From Chlorokybus atmophyticus (lineage: Eukaryota > Streptophyta > Chlorokybophyceae > Chlorokybales > Chlorokybaceae), in contig RHPI01002368.1 in assembly GCA_009103225.1 (NCBI GenBank), positions 684,760 through 748,759 on the forward strand: 64,000 nt of DNA. The letters are read 5' to 3'. Numbering within the stretch: position 1 is the stretch's first letter; every line of letters starts with the position of its first letter. The notes under the pieces were generated by a model that worked only from the letters and a program-made list of their open reading frames with translations, was not told the origin of the DNA and made no database searches. This document shows positions 1-9,380 of this stretch, piece after piece. The translations under genes and the position numbers were made by a program.

Positions 1-546
1 TGCGGGGCTGAGCTCGTGCCGAGCTCCGGTTGCATTGTTGGTACTGTGGTGAGGCTTGCGTCTGAGGCCATCAGCGTCCTGGTTGGTGAGGCCGGCGCGG
101 TGGTCGATCTCGAAGTTATACTCCTGTAGCAACAGGGCCCAGCGCGCAAGTTTCCCTGTCAGATGTTGGTTGGTCATCAACCACTTGAGTGGCTGGTAAT
201 CGGTAATCAGCTGGAATTGTCGACCAAAAAAGAAAAGTCTGAAGAAGGAGATAGCCCATGCTGCAGCGAGGCACTCCCCCTCGCAGCTGCTATAGTTGGC
301 CTCAGTGCTGTTGTTGCTTCGGCTGGCGCACGACACCACCCGCTCCTTCTTGTTCTCATTGTGCTGTACCAGCACAGCCCCCATCTCAAGCTTGCTCCAG
401 TTGGTGTGGAGGATGAAGGGCTTGTTGTAGTTAGGACGTTGCAGAATGGGAGCGGTGGTGAGCCTGCCCTTTAGTTCCTCAAACGCCTGCTGTTGTGGCC
501 CCTTCCACGCAAACTCCACATCTTTCTTCAGGAGCTCGTTGAGGGG
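1..546 (-). pseudogene. RNase H domain of gypsy-type pol (runs off the window)
   Basis: Reading the minus strand from 546 to 1 gives an open frame typical of the RT-connection and RNase H part of a Ty3/gypsy polyprotein. It contains a stretch like EELKGRLTTAPIL, then a segment resembling the RNase H core with ANYSSCEGECLAAAWA, then DYQPLKWLM and IDHRAGLTNQDADGLRR, a usual ending of this domain before integrase. It continues directly from the reverse transcriptase, separated only by a TGA at about 547-549. The window ends inside the element. Confidence 0.7.
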
Positions 547-1400
547 TCACGCGATCTTTACGAAGTCCTTCACAAACCGGCGATAGTAGTTGGCAAGGCC
601 CAGGAAGGCACGCAGACACGTAAGGTCTGTGGGAGCAAGGATAGCCGCTAAAGCCTCCACCTTTGCCTGCTGTACATACACACCGTGGGGCACAATCAAG
701 TGCCCTAGGTAGGGTACCTTGCGAGTGAAGAAGGTGCACTTGTTGGGGTGCACTGTCATCCCCACCCCCTTGAGTCTCTCCAGCACTTCCTCGATGTGCT
801 GCAGGTGCTCGTCGTTATTGCGACTGAAGATGAGAATGTCGTCAATGTAGCATTGCGCGAAGTCCAGCCCCTTTAAGGCTTTGTCTATGACGCGCTGGAA
901 TTTGGCAGGAGCACTCTTCAGTCCGAAGGGCATGACCTTCCACTGGTACAGCTGCCGGTTGCCCCAGAAAGAGGTCTTGTGGTTGTCCTCCTCCTTGATG
1001 GCAATCTGATCGTACCCTTGTCGCATATTAAGGATGCTGAAGACGGTGCAATCTCCAATATTATCAAAGATACCCTCTGCAGTAGGCATTGAATACCTGT
1101 CTATTTTGGTCTTGTTGTTGAGGGGGCGAGTCGTCGCACATGCGCCGGTTTGTCCAGTTGCTTAATGAACCCTTCTTCAGGGGCATGACGGTCGCGGCCG
1201 CAAAGTCTGATGTGAACTCCTCAATCTAGCCTGCATCTAGTAGAGCCTTGCATCTCTGCTCCACCCAGTCTTCTTTCAACTTGGAGAGTCGGTACTGGCG
1301 TCGAAACACCGGTCCGGTGTCCACCAACTCGATGTCCATCTGGTAAACTGAACAAACGCCCAGTTCTTTTACATCAAAGTGAAATGACTTCTCCACTTGT
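547..1400 (-). pseudogene. Gypsy-type reverse transcriptase domain, interrupted
   Basis: The longest open piece (1,089-547) carries RT hallmarks: the finger/palm stretch with MRQGYDQIAI, the VMPFGLKSAPAKFQ motif and the catalytic box CYIDDILIFS. The N-terminal part lies in a broken frame upstream (about 1,400-1,226, with VFRRQYRLSKLKEDW). Between 1,090 and 1,225 there are stops and at least one frame change. RT follows the methyltransferase on the same strand with no room for a separate promoter, so both probably came from one polyprotein. RNase H continues downstream after a single TGA. Confidence 0.8.
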
Positions 1401-1639
1401 TGAGGAGAGCCTCCAGTTGTTCTCGCGTCTGGCCTGTAGCCAGTGGTCCAATGGCATGGGACCAAGAGGTGGCGTTGGCGACCACTGAGATGTCCTCCAC
1501 AGTGACTGCTGCCTGCTCCTCCATATGGGCGATATCGAGGCCGGTGTGTGCCGCTTTGGTCTTGCACGCGATCGGCCCACCGCCCTGCCAGGTGTTCGAG
1601 TTCCTCAAAGGACACATAGCGGTCTTGGCGAGCAAAGCA

Positions 1640-2573
1640 CTTTTCAATAACCATACCATGCTGTTCTGATCCATGGCGCGTCTTAACAATTGGCATGGCT
1701 GACTGTCGGTCAGCGTGGAACCGATGGTATTGCCTGGAGAGAAGCCCATGGCGCGTTCGCGCTCACGTGCGTTGGGTTCCTCCAGCTGGCCTGTGTTGGA
1801 ATCCAGCACCATGCCTGCGCCGTGGTTGCGGAAGGCGTACGATCCTGAGTAGGACACAAGAGTAGGGAGCACACGACATGGTTGACCAGGCTGGTTGCAC
1901 TAAAAGTGGTGGTGAGCGTGTCGGGCTGTGCTGTACGACCTGAGTCCAGAATAGCGTCCACTGGCAGATCGCATGGGCGACTGCTGTGCAGCTATTCAGC
2001 AGCAAAGAGATCTTTAACGGTTGCTAGGTTGGTCCACTTGGCGCGGACGCGATGAGCACGAGAGCCATGCCGCGCTGCGTTGATTCTGATAGGGTGTCCT
2101 AGTAAGGAACACACCTGTCGAAAGCTGTTGGCCACGTGATGGCGCTTATCGTCCGCGCTCACATTCTCGATGATGTATCCTAGAGGCCTGGACATCTGGC
2201 TGCTTTGCAGAATTATGATGACACGCATCAGTTATCAGAACAGTTGTGAGCGAGGATCAGCGATTTGGCCGCTGCCTGCTTTAGAATGTCCTTGACACTC
2301 CCATCCTACTATCAGCAGGTCGATGTTGCCCACCGCTAGGAGGTGATCCGCAGTGATTAAACGGATGTCCTGTGGCAGTGCATTCATACTGCCTTGCAGT
2401 GCCGATAACGGCAGTCGCTGCGGGTAGCATTTGTGTGGGTGGCGCAGGTGGTGGCCCAGGGCAATCTGTGCGTGTGGATCCGGGTTACAATCGAAGTACT
2501 TGGTGACCGTCGCGCCGGTGTTGAGGACAGCGGCGAGGCGACTACCTATTCCTCCAAAATAGTTTAAACACAA
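1640..2573 (-). pseudogene. C5-cytosine DNA methyltransferase domain inside retrotransposon pol
   Basis: The domain reads 2,573 to about 1,640 on the minus strand and shows the ordered motifs of C5-cytosine methyltransferases. Motif I is NYFGGIGSRLAAVL (SAM binding, near 2,565-2,525). Motif IV is VGWECQGHSKAG with the catalytic Cys codon at 2,295-2,297, followed by DPRSQLF. Motif VI is YIIENV (about 2,160-2,177). A motif-VIII-like GSRAHRVRAKWTN follows. Near 1,790-1,650 a C-terminal EPNARERERAMGF and MDQNSMVWL resemble motifs IX-X. Two adjacent in-frame stops (2,235-2,237 and 2,232-2,234), a TAG at 1,992-1,994 and a frame change near 1,870 break it. It sits between protease and RT. The family assignment rests on motif order. 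Substrate and activity are inferred. Confidence 0.82.
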
Positions 2574-2715
2574 TGATGCCTTGTCGTCGCCGAATTACGT
2601 GAAACGCTACTATTTCGATGGCCACCTGGTGTTGTTTTTGGACAGCAGCTTGGTCCTTTCAAAGAGGGAACCGAGAAGTGAGCCGCGGTCTAGTTAATAG
2701 CAGATGTGCGACCAC

Positions 2716-3569
2716 CTATGCGCGCCAGCGGCGTTTCGCTGGTTGCTGGTGGGCCACTTCTTCAATGGCATCTTCCTGAGAATCGTCGTATGGGATAGGA
2801 GAGTCTTGGTCCGCGTTTGTGGGTGACCACCGTAAATGATCTGTCAATGGTTGCCGAACCCGACCTGTGGGTGGCTGTCGCAGCTGACCTGTCAGTGGTC
2901 GCCGACAACGACCTGTAGGTGGCTGTTGCAGCTGACCTTTGGTGGGAACGAGTGCGAGCCACCAACTCGAGAGGCAGATATCCTTGAACCTCTCCGTCCT
3001 CCTCATCCCAATGAGGACGAAACCAGGCCTTCTCTGTCCAGCCCCATGCCAACAGAAAAGTTGAAGTCCTGTCTCAACAGCAGGTCGACGGATCCTGCGT
3101 CGGTGACCACACACTTCTATATGACCTCGGTGCTGTGGGACGGGTCCACTTCTGTTAAACTAATGCAGAGGGCTTGCTTGGTGATACCGATCACCTTGTC
3201 ACGGTTGACGGTTGCGGTGTTGAGCACATATGGGCACGGCATCAGCTCAACGCTGGTGATGCCAAGGTCACGTGCGAGGTAACGTCCGATGATGACAGGC
3301 TGGGCTTCAAAGTCCAGCATCACCCGCTTGGATGCTCGCCCATTAATAATGACATGCTTGCCTTGGTTGACGATCATGGCTGCGTTGGCGTGGATGCGCA
3401 GCCGCTTGAATCGTCGGTAGCGGTAGTGTGCGTGGGGTGTCTGCTGCTGCAGTCTCCTCCAATGGTGTAGAGCGCACTGCGGCAAGCGCCCCTCGATCAG
3501 CTGGGTCTTGAGCACCTCCTTAATCGCGGCCTGGCCCGAACCGTCCTTGCCTCGGCTTTTAATAAACAC
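2716..3569 (-). pseudogene. Retroviral-type aspartic protease-like domain with altered active site
   Basis: The piece 3,569-3,117 aligns by eye with the protease part of the intact plus-strand Gag-Pro ORF at 7,473-9,380. Both have a stretch of the form V-LD--AQPV--GR followed by CP-----A and a second conserved block. Here the catalytic D-T-G triplet of the plus-strand copy is replaced by D-F-E. A second piece (about 3,052-2,900) resembles the sister copy's C-terminal ACFRPQW...IPL stretch, showing AWFRPHW and YLPLEL. Frames change between the pieces. The domain directly precedes the methyltransferase. A decayed, inactive protease is the best reading. Confidence 0.6.
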
Positions 3570-3599
3570 GCTGTGGCCTGGGTGCTGGTGGTGCTGCTT

Positions 3600-5650
3600 G
3601 TGGCTGTCATGGTTGTGGCGCAGGGGGATTGCGTCTCTGTGTGGCCGGGGTCATTCCTGGCGGCGTAGCCAGTGGCTGTTGAGGAAACCCTGGAGCACCG
3701 GGTGTTTGTGGGCCCTCTTCCCGTGCGGCCTGTTCTTGCGCATATTCAGCATACTGCATGAGCTGCCTCCCTGGCCAGTGTACCTTCCCATGTGGCTGTT
3801 GGGTTGTTGACCACGTCACTCCAGCGGTGATTCTGAGGCATGGGCTAGAGATACACTGCGCGCAAAAGCCGCGCTCTTATGTCGTGGGTGATGGTGGGAA
3901 CCCTTGGGATCCCTGCCATGTAGGCATCTCATCTGCCATTGGCCACTCCCACCTCCAACACCGTTGCTGCTCGCGCCCGCACAGTGAGGTAAATCTCTGG
4001 CTGTTGGACATGCTGCTCATAAGCAGCTGCGATGCGTCTGCGTTCCCGCGCTGCTTCCACCCCTGGCAACCTCAGTATAGCCTCTTGTGCTCCTTCTAAG
4101 GTGTCAGTGGCTGTCGAGGCAACCTTGTCATAGGCTTGCCGTAGTGAATGCAGGAAGGCGTCCGACCATAACTATCTAGTGCTGAAGGCGAACAGGGGGA
4201 CTGCGGGGTGATTGATGACTAGCCAAGTCATCAGTTTTGCTCGAGCTGCATTACCACCTTCTCGCATCCTCAGCATTCGTCTTAGGCCAATGCCTTCTTG
4301 TCAGTGCAGCATGGTTGCTGGTCGCAGCGGGGCAGTACAAAGTTGCTGTTCCCCGATAAAACCTGCTCCATCTCGTTGCGTCAACCCTTGCGGTGTAGGG
4401 TAGCCTCTCCCTGGATCCCGTTGATCTTTAGGCAAGTCTTCCAACAAGGCGGGTAGCAGCGCGGCGATCACCCCTGTGGTTATTGGGCCAGCGCCCTCGT
4501 CTGGTCAATATTGGGCCCACCGATGAGAGGTGTCGCACGGGATGATGGGCCAGCTACTGTTGGTTGAAGAACGCCCGCGCGAGCATCGGCAAGGGCGTGC
4601 GCTCTTGCGTCGATTGCTACCGCCTGCTCCCGTCGCCAGGTGAACGCCTGTTCCAGCGCGGTGTAGCGCTCATGACATCGAACGGTATTGAGGGGCCTCA
4701 GTGCTTCGTTGTCACCCAGAGGCATGTCAGTTGTATAAGCGATGTGCTGCTGTACGTTGGGTTGCCGGTCCCAATACGTGTTCGGTGGGCTGGGCTCGAA
4801 GGGTTCATGACGGACTGGCGCGGGTTGGCGTGGCGCCGTTTGCATATCGTTATGCAGAGTCCAAAAAAATTGTAGTGCCAACTCCAGTTTAACAGGCGTT
4901 CTGACAACGAAGACACGGTTTCGCATGGGAGGTGCGTGCCGGCGAGGATTTCATCCTCCAGCTGCCGCTGAGTCTGTTCTGGCTGCGTGTGATATTCAGG
5001 CAACGGGAAGACTCAGTCACTGCACTTAACGCGTGTTGTGCGCTCCCCTCCGCGCCCAAAAGCAATGGTAGTGGGATCTGCCCCACACATGACGGTCTCC
5101 CAAACACGCTCAGCTTGCTGACCTTGCGGGACAAGCTGAGTGACGTCGAGGGCGGGCAATGTAGCTGAGCGTGTCGCTGCAGTGGCAGCAGGCTCGACGA
5201 TGGCACTGTCGGTGGGCGAGAGTGCCGCTCAATGGCGCGAGGGTGGTCTCAATGCCTGCTGGCACAGGTGGTTCTGCGGTTGGAGCGGGACCGGTGCGAC
5301 CTACTGCTGCACGGTCGGTGACAGCAGTGGCTGTTGCCTGCATGCTCACCAGTGTGGGCGCGACGATGCTCATTAATAGACCGGTTTCTGGTGAGCTTGA
5401 AGCATTTGCTGCTAACATTGACGCAGTTGACGTCGTAGCCGGTGTAACTGTTGCTGCTGGTGTAGTACCACTGATGACTTCAAAGGAGGTGGCTGCTGAC
5501 GATGTTGTGGCTTCCCCTCGAACTCGCCGGGATGGTTGAATACGCGACGGAGTGCAGGTGTCTCTCGTGCGCTTTAGAGCCATCAGTGCCCACCGGGCAG
5601 AATAACAGGCGCGGTAGTTCTGCCCTTGTCTTCCTCCAAGCATGCCATAT
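3600..5650 (-). other. Minus-strand Gag/linker region of the gypsy element, poorly conserved
   Basis: This stretch lies between the zinc-knuckle Gag and the protease. Minus-strand pieces are open but broken: 5,643-5,110 is rich in Ala, Thr and Pro, 4,926-4,480 has a Pro/Arg-rich start followed by a helical stretch around CHERYTALEQAF, and around 4,260-3,830 there is a capsid-like mixture with LMTWLVINHPAVPLFAF. I recognise no domain with certainty. A second Gag or a long linker of the polyprotein are both possible. No independent host gene is supported. Confidence 0.4.
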
Positions 5651-5747
5651 ATGCCATGAAGGCAGCTATATGGTCAACAGCTGGCGGTTTGGCTGCAGCC
5701 TTGGCGGCAACAGCAGCAGCGCGCGGACGTCCTTCCAGTCTCTTACA

Positions 5748-6730
5748 TTAAGGAGGGCGATCCTTCCCCTTGTAGCCTTGCTTTTCCTTGCGAGCGTTGG
5801 CGTAGTTGTTGGTGTGGTTATGGCCTCCGGTGTGATTGCTGTTGTAGCCACTAATGTTGTTGCCGCTGTGGCCTCTGGTGTTGCTGCTGTTGTAGCCACC
5901 AGCGTTGTTGCCGTTGTAGCCACCAGAGTTGTTGCCGTTGTGACCTCTAGTGTTGTTTGTGTAGTTGTTGACGAGTCTAAACTCGGGGAACTTGAGCCAG
6001 CAGACTGACTCCAAGTGGCCTGCCTTGTGACAGTAATTGCAGGCCAGAGTTGAGTACTCTTTGGTGCACTCCTTTTGGTAGTGCCCATGCCATCCACAGC
6101 GACGACACAGCACAGGGGCAGACAAAGCAGTGTGCGCTGACCGTTTCCCTTTGTCGCGTGCTGGTGGAGCGTCTCGGCCACGTTCGCGGCGCGGAGGCTC
6201 GATCGTCGTGCTGGGCACAGGCCGTGAGGCGCTGCGGTTGGTATCCAGCATTGCCTTCTCATACACCAAGCGCTTATGGATGGCTTGTGCAGTCTCGAAA
6301 GCTTCCTTAAGCGTGTAGCCAAGGGGCCTGCTGTAGTTCAGGGTCAGGCGCGTCGATTCGCTCAGGGTGGCATCCAACTCATTGACATATACCACTGCAG
6401 CCGCCTCATCACTGACGATCTTGTAGTCAATGTCCTTCAACAGCCCTTCCGGTCTGGAGTACAAGCGTAGGGGGTCGTCATTTGGCTTGCGCCGGAACCG
6501 CCTCAACTCCTCCACTTTGCTAGTGGTCTGCTAGGAAGGTGCGACGAAGTGCCGCGTATAGATCCTTGAGTGGAGAGTTAAAGATGGCAGCACCTACAGT
6601 GATGGCTGGTGCGCGCAATGCAACTGAGCCGAGGGTGAAAGCACAGCCTGCCGCATTAGAGCCAGGTGTTGCCATAGGCAGGGGTGTTGTCATGCCGGAG
6701 AAGGACTTGAGTCAGATTGTCGGGATGTGA
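5748..6730 (-). pseudogene. Gypsy-type Gag (capsid and two zinc knuckles)
   Basis: Minus-strand reading from 6,515 gives a capsid-like segment (EELRRFRRKPNDDP...EAAAVVYVNEL) matching the plus-strand Gag at 7,473-9,380 (IKELTLFRRREGET...AAAIVYVEQL). Two CCHC knuckles follow, CRRCGWHGHYQKEC and CNYCHKAGHLESVC, then a repeat of Gly-Tyr-Asn-Gly-Asn-Asn type units (about 5,970-5,800), and a basic end. More N-terminal sequence (LYAALRRTFL) lies in another frame between about 6,700 and 6,540, so a frameshift and stop near 6,535 separate the two parts. The Gly/Asn-rich repeat is unlike the sister Gag. Gag would bind and package the element RNA. Confidence 0.75.
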
Positions 6731-7472
6731 CTACATGCAGGGCAATAACAGACTGCGGGCTGGTTGTAGGCATGAGGTAGTTGAATTTGCTTGTAGAAGC
6801 ATATCTAGACAATGATGTCTGTTGGGTTTTGTGATGGGAAGGTAGAGGAGGAAGTTATTGAGTAAGGGGAAGTGCATTTGGCGAGTTACAGTCAATGTAT
6901 CCGGACATCAGCGTAACTCAGATCTGGTGGGTGTAATCGAGGCTATTTTGGGAGTTGTGAGTGGAGAAGGACTGGTGCAAGGAGTGGGCATCCATGTGGC
7001 AGTCAAGAGCTGGTCATGGAGACGGTTCACTCATCATTGGAGACGTGGATTGGAGCTGGAGCTGGAAGAGAGCAAGTCCAAGTAGCTTTGACCATGGTCT
7101 GGTGCATTTCTAGTTGGTTGTGCTAGATTTGAACATGTGCATTGACTTGTTCATTGTATAAGTAGTGTGACTGAATAGATGTAGCTATCTGGTCAGCAAG
7201 TTACCATACCAAGTAACAAGTGCCATACATGTGACATAACACTAGTGCAATACATCTTCGTGTGTTGTATGCGATTGGTGCCTTAGCTGAGACTGTTGTT
7301 GTTGTGAGCGTGTGACACTGGCGCATACCATCGTGCCTTGCTCAACAAGTACATCTACAAGGAGGAGATCATCATCATCACCCTCGTGTAGACTGTTCAC
7401 TTGCTGACCAGATCCAAGGATTTCGGTGGTGGGTAAGACCGGTGTGTGGTTGACGAGATAGTGAGTGGTAGC
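6731..7472. other. Spacer between two head-to-head Gag modules
   Basis: This spacer of about 740 bases separates the divergent Gag reading frames of the minus-strand element and the plus-strand Gag-Pro ORF. It should hold leader and/or LTR sequence of one or both elements. I looked for a direct repeat of this region beyond 9,380 and for TG...CA ended LTRs and could not define any. A purine-rich GGAGGAGATCATCATCATC stretch lies shortly before the plus-strand ORF (about 7,360-7,380). Confidence 0.3.
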
Positions 7473-9380
7473 ATGGCTAGAATGTTCAGTCTCGTGGAGG
7501 ATGACACTAGCAGCACCAGCACATCATTGTCATTCAGTGGAAGGCCAGGGACATTATCGTTGAGGGAGTTTATTATGAAGTTCAAGGCTAAGTGTTTGCA
7601 ATGGGAGACACGAGACCGGTCGTGGACGGAGGAGAAGACATTCCGACTAATCCCACGATACTTGAAACACGAGGCATACACCGTCTACGAGCAAATTGTC
7701 ACCGAGCGGGAGCTTGCAGCAGCTGGCACGGTGGAGGAACGAGCGTTGAGGTCGGGAGGAGCGCCGGCATCGACAACATCAGCCATGGAAGAGCTTTACA
7801 AGAGGTTGAAGGAAGCATTCAAGCCCATGACAGCTGAAAAGATCAAGGAGCTGACTCTATTCCGGAGGAGAGAGGGTGAGACACCAAGGATGATGTACGG
7901 GAGGATGTACCGACTGTTGGAGGACACCGAGTACTCGATCTTGAAGGACAAGGCAGCCGCGATCGTCTATGTGGAGCAGCTGGAGCAACACCTATCAAAG
8001 GAGGTGAAGATTGCTATGGCGGGACAAGGATTGTTGAAGGAGTACTCGTTGCAGCATGCGTTCGAGATGGCGGAATCGGTGCAACACGCGGTGGAGTACA
8101 AAAGGACTATCCTAGCTCTGAACAGAGGGGAGACCAGCAGCAAGGAGACGAAGCAACCACTGACGACAACGGTGAGGGTGGCGACGGCGATGACGACACT
8201 GGCGGGGCGGAGCTGCTACGCGTGCGGTGCAGCCGACCACATTCAACGCGATTGTCCGAGGAGGGGCAGCAGCTCAAGGGAGGCTCAAACTGATCGGTGT
8301 GGGCACTGCGGGAAGACAGGCCACATGATGGATGAGTGTTGGAGCAAGCATCCGGAGCTGAGATTAAGTGCGGGAAGAGCACGAGCGGGGCGGATGCCAA
8401 CGCAGCAGGTGATGATGGCGCGAGGGGGTGCCGCGGACATGACACCGACGACGAAGGTAGTCACGACCAGCAACGAGGCTTCGGCGGAGGCCACGGCGTT
8501 GCGCAACGAAGTGAAGGAGTTGAAGGCGGCCTTGGAGCAGCTGCAGGCGCGGATGCAAGGCATGCCATTCGAGTACGAAGCGTACGCGATGTGGCAAACA
8601 CGGCGTGCAGCTGACGCGGTTGGCGAGCACGTGCCCGACAAGGGGGGTGACTACAACACGCGCGAGGAGCTGGTCGGGACCGGCACGGAGGTGTTGAAGG
8701 TCGAGGAGAAAGTGCAGGTGTGTCATGTGAAGCTCATCACGGCACCAGAGCAGCAACGCGAGGTAGACGAAAAGATGAAGGTGGTGCGTACAGCTGCGCG
8801 CAGCGACGACACCTTGGTTCTCACGAGGCCGGCGATGCGTGCGCGCGTGTGGCCGCGAGTGGCGATGGTGGACAACAAGGAAGGACACATCAGCATCGGA
8901 GGGTATGTACCGCGCTCAGTGTTGCTAGACACGGGTGCGCAGCCAGTCATGTTGGGGAGGACGGCGACGGAGGCGTTGCAGCTGAGCGACAACGACCTCG
9001 AGCCATGCCCGTTCAACATAGAGACGGCGTTGGGGAAAACGGAGTCCGTGCGAGGGCGTACGAAGGAGCAGCTACCTATCAAGCTATGTGGCAATGACAA
9101 GGGGGAGAGCTGCATATTCTGGACACAATGCCTTGTGACGAATTCGACGTCGTTCGACTTGTTGGTGGGGCAAGACTGCATGTATCCGGTGGGGATGTAC
9201 ATCGACAACTGGATGGAGACAGCGTGTTTCCGTCCGCAATGGAGGAGTGGCAGTGGCGTGAAGGCGTTCATACCTTTACGACTACACTACGGAGCACGAG
9301 GACCGAGAGGGGACGCGATGCGACTGATGCGAAAGGAGGCAGCGGGGAGCTACGTGCACAACGACGGGGAGTTGGACTGA
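7473..9380 (+). CDS. Intact Gag-protease polyprotein of a gypsy-type retroelement, no pol downstream
   Basis: A single unbroken 635-codon frame starts at the ATG at 7,473; the frame is open further upstream but without an earlier ATG. Residues about 1-240 are a helical capsid-like region. Two zinc knuckles follow, CYACGAADHIQRDC (near residue 248) and CGHCGKTGHMMDEC (near residue 276). A helical segment precedes a retroviral-type aspartic protease with an intact VLLDTGAQPVMLGR active site near residue 485, and the protein ends with a stretch like ACFRPQW. Stop at 9,378-9,380. It is homologous to the minus-strand Gag and protease. No reverse transcriptase or methyltransferase follows. It is either a truncated, fairly young element or a captured Gag-Pro gene; the intact frame among decayed neighbours is unusual. 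Confidence 0.8.
   Translation: MARMFSLVEDDTSSTSTSLSFSGRPGTLSLREFIMKFKAKCLQWETRDRSWTEEKTFRLIPRYLKHEAYTVYEQIVTERELAAAGTVEERALRSGGAPASTTSAMEELYKRLKEAFKPMTAEKIKELTLFRRREGETPRMMYGRMYRLLEDTEYSILKDKAAAIVYVEQLEQHLSKEVKIAMAGQGLLKEYSLQHAFEMAESVQHAVEYKRTILALNRGETSSKETKQPLTTTVRVATAMTTLAGRSCYACGAADHIQRDCPRRGSSSREAQTDRCGHCGKTGHMMDECWSKHPELRLSAGRARAGRMPTQQVMMARGGAADMTPTTKVVTTSNEASAEATALRNEVKELKAALEQLQARMQGMPFEYEAYAMWQTRRAADAVGEHVPDKGGDYNTREELVGTGTEVLKVEEKVQVCHVKLITAPEQQREVDEKMKVVRTAARSDDTLVLTRPAMRARVWPRVAMVDNKEGHISIGGYVPRSVLLDTGAQPVMLGRTATEALQLSDNDLEPCPFNIETALGKTESVRGRTKEQLPIKLCGNDKGESCIFWTQCLVTNSTSFDLLVGQDCMYPVGMYIDNWMETACFRPQWRSGSGVKAFIPLRLHYGARGPRGDAMRLMRKEAAGSYVHNDGELD

Larger units (their letters stand above)
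1..6730 (-). mobile_element. Decayed Ty3/gypsy-like LTR retrotransposon carrying a DNA methyltransferase domain
   Basis: On the minus strand, from high to low coordinate, I see a Gag with two CCHC zinc knuckles (about 6,730-5,748), a low-complexity Gag/linker stretch (5,650-3,600), an aspartic-protease-like domain (3,569-2,716), a C5-cytosine methyltransferase (2,573-1,640), reverse transcriptase (about 1,400-547) and RNase H (546-1). Integrase and the 3' LTR would lie left of base 1 and are not in the window. I could not define a 5' LTR. Nonsense codons and frame changes interrupt every domain, so this copy is dead. It may be one element or two related elements side by side, because there are about 2 kb of weakly recognisable sequence between the zinc knuckles and the protease. 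Confidence 0.75.
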
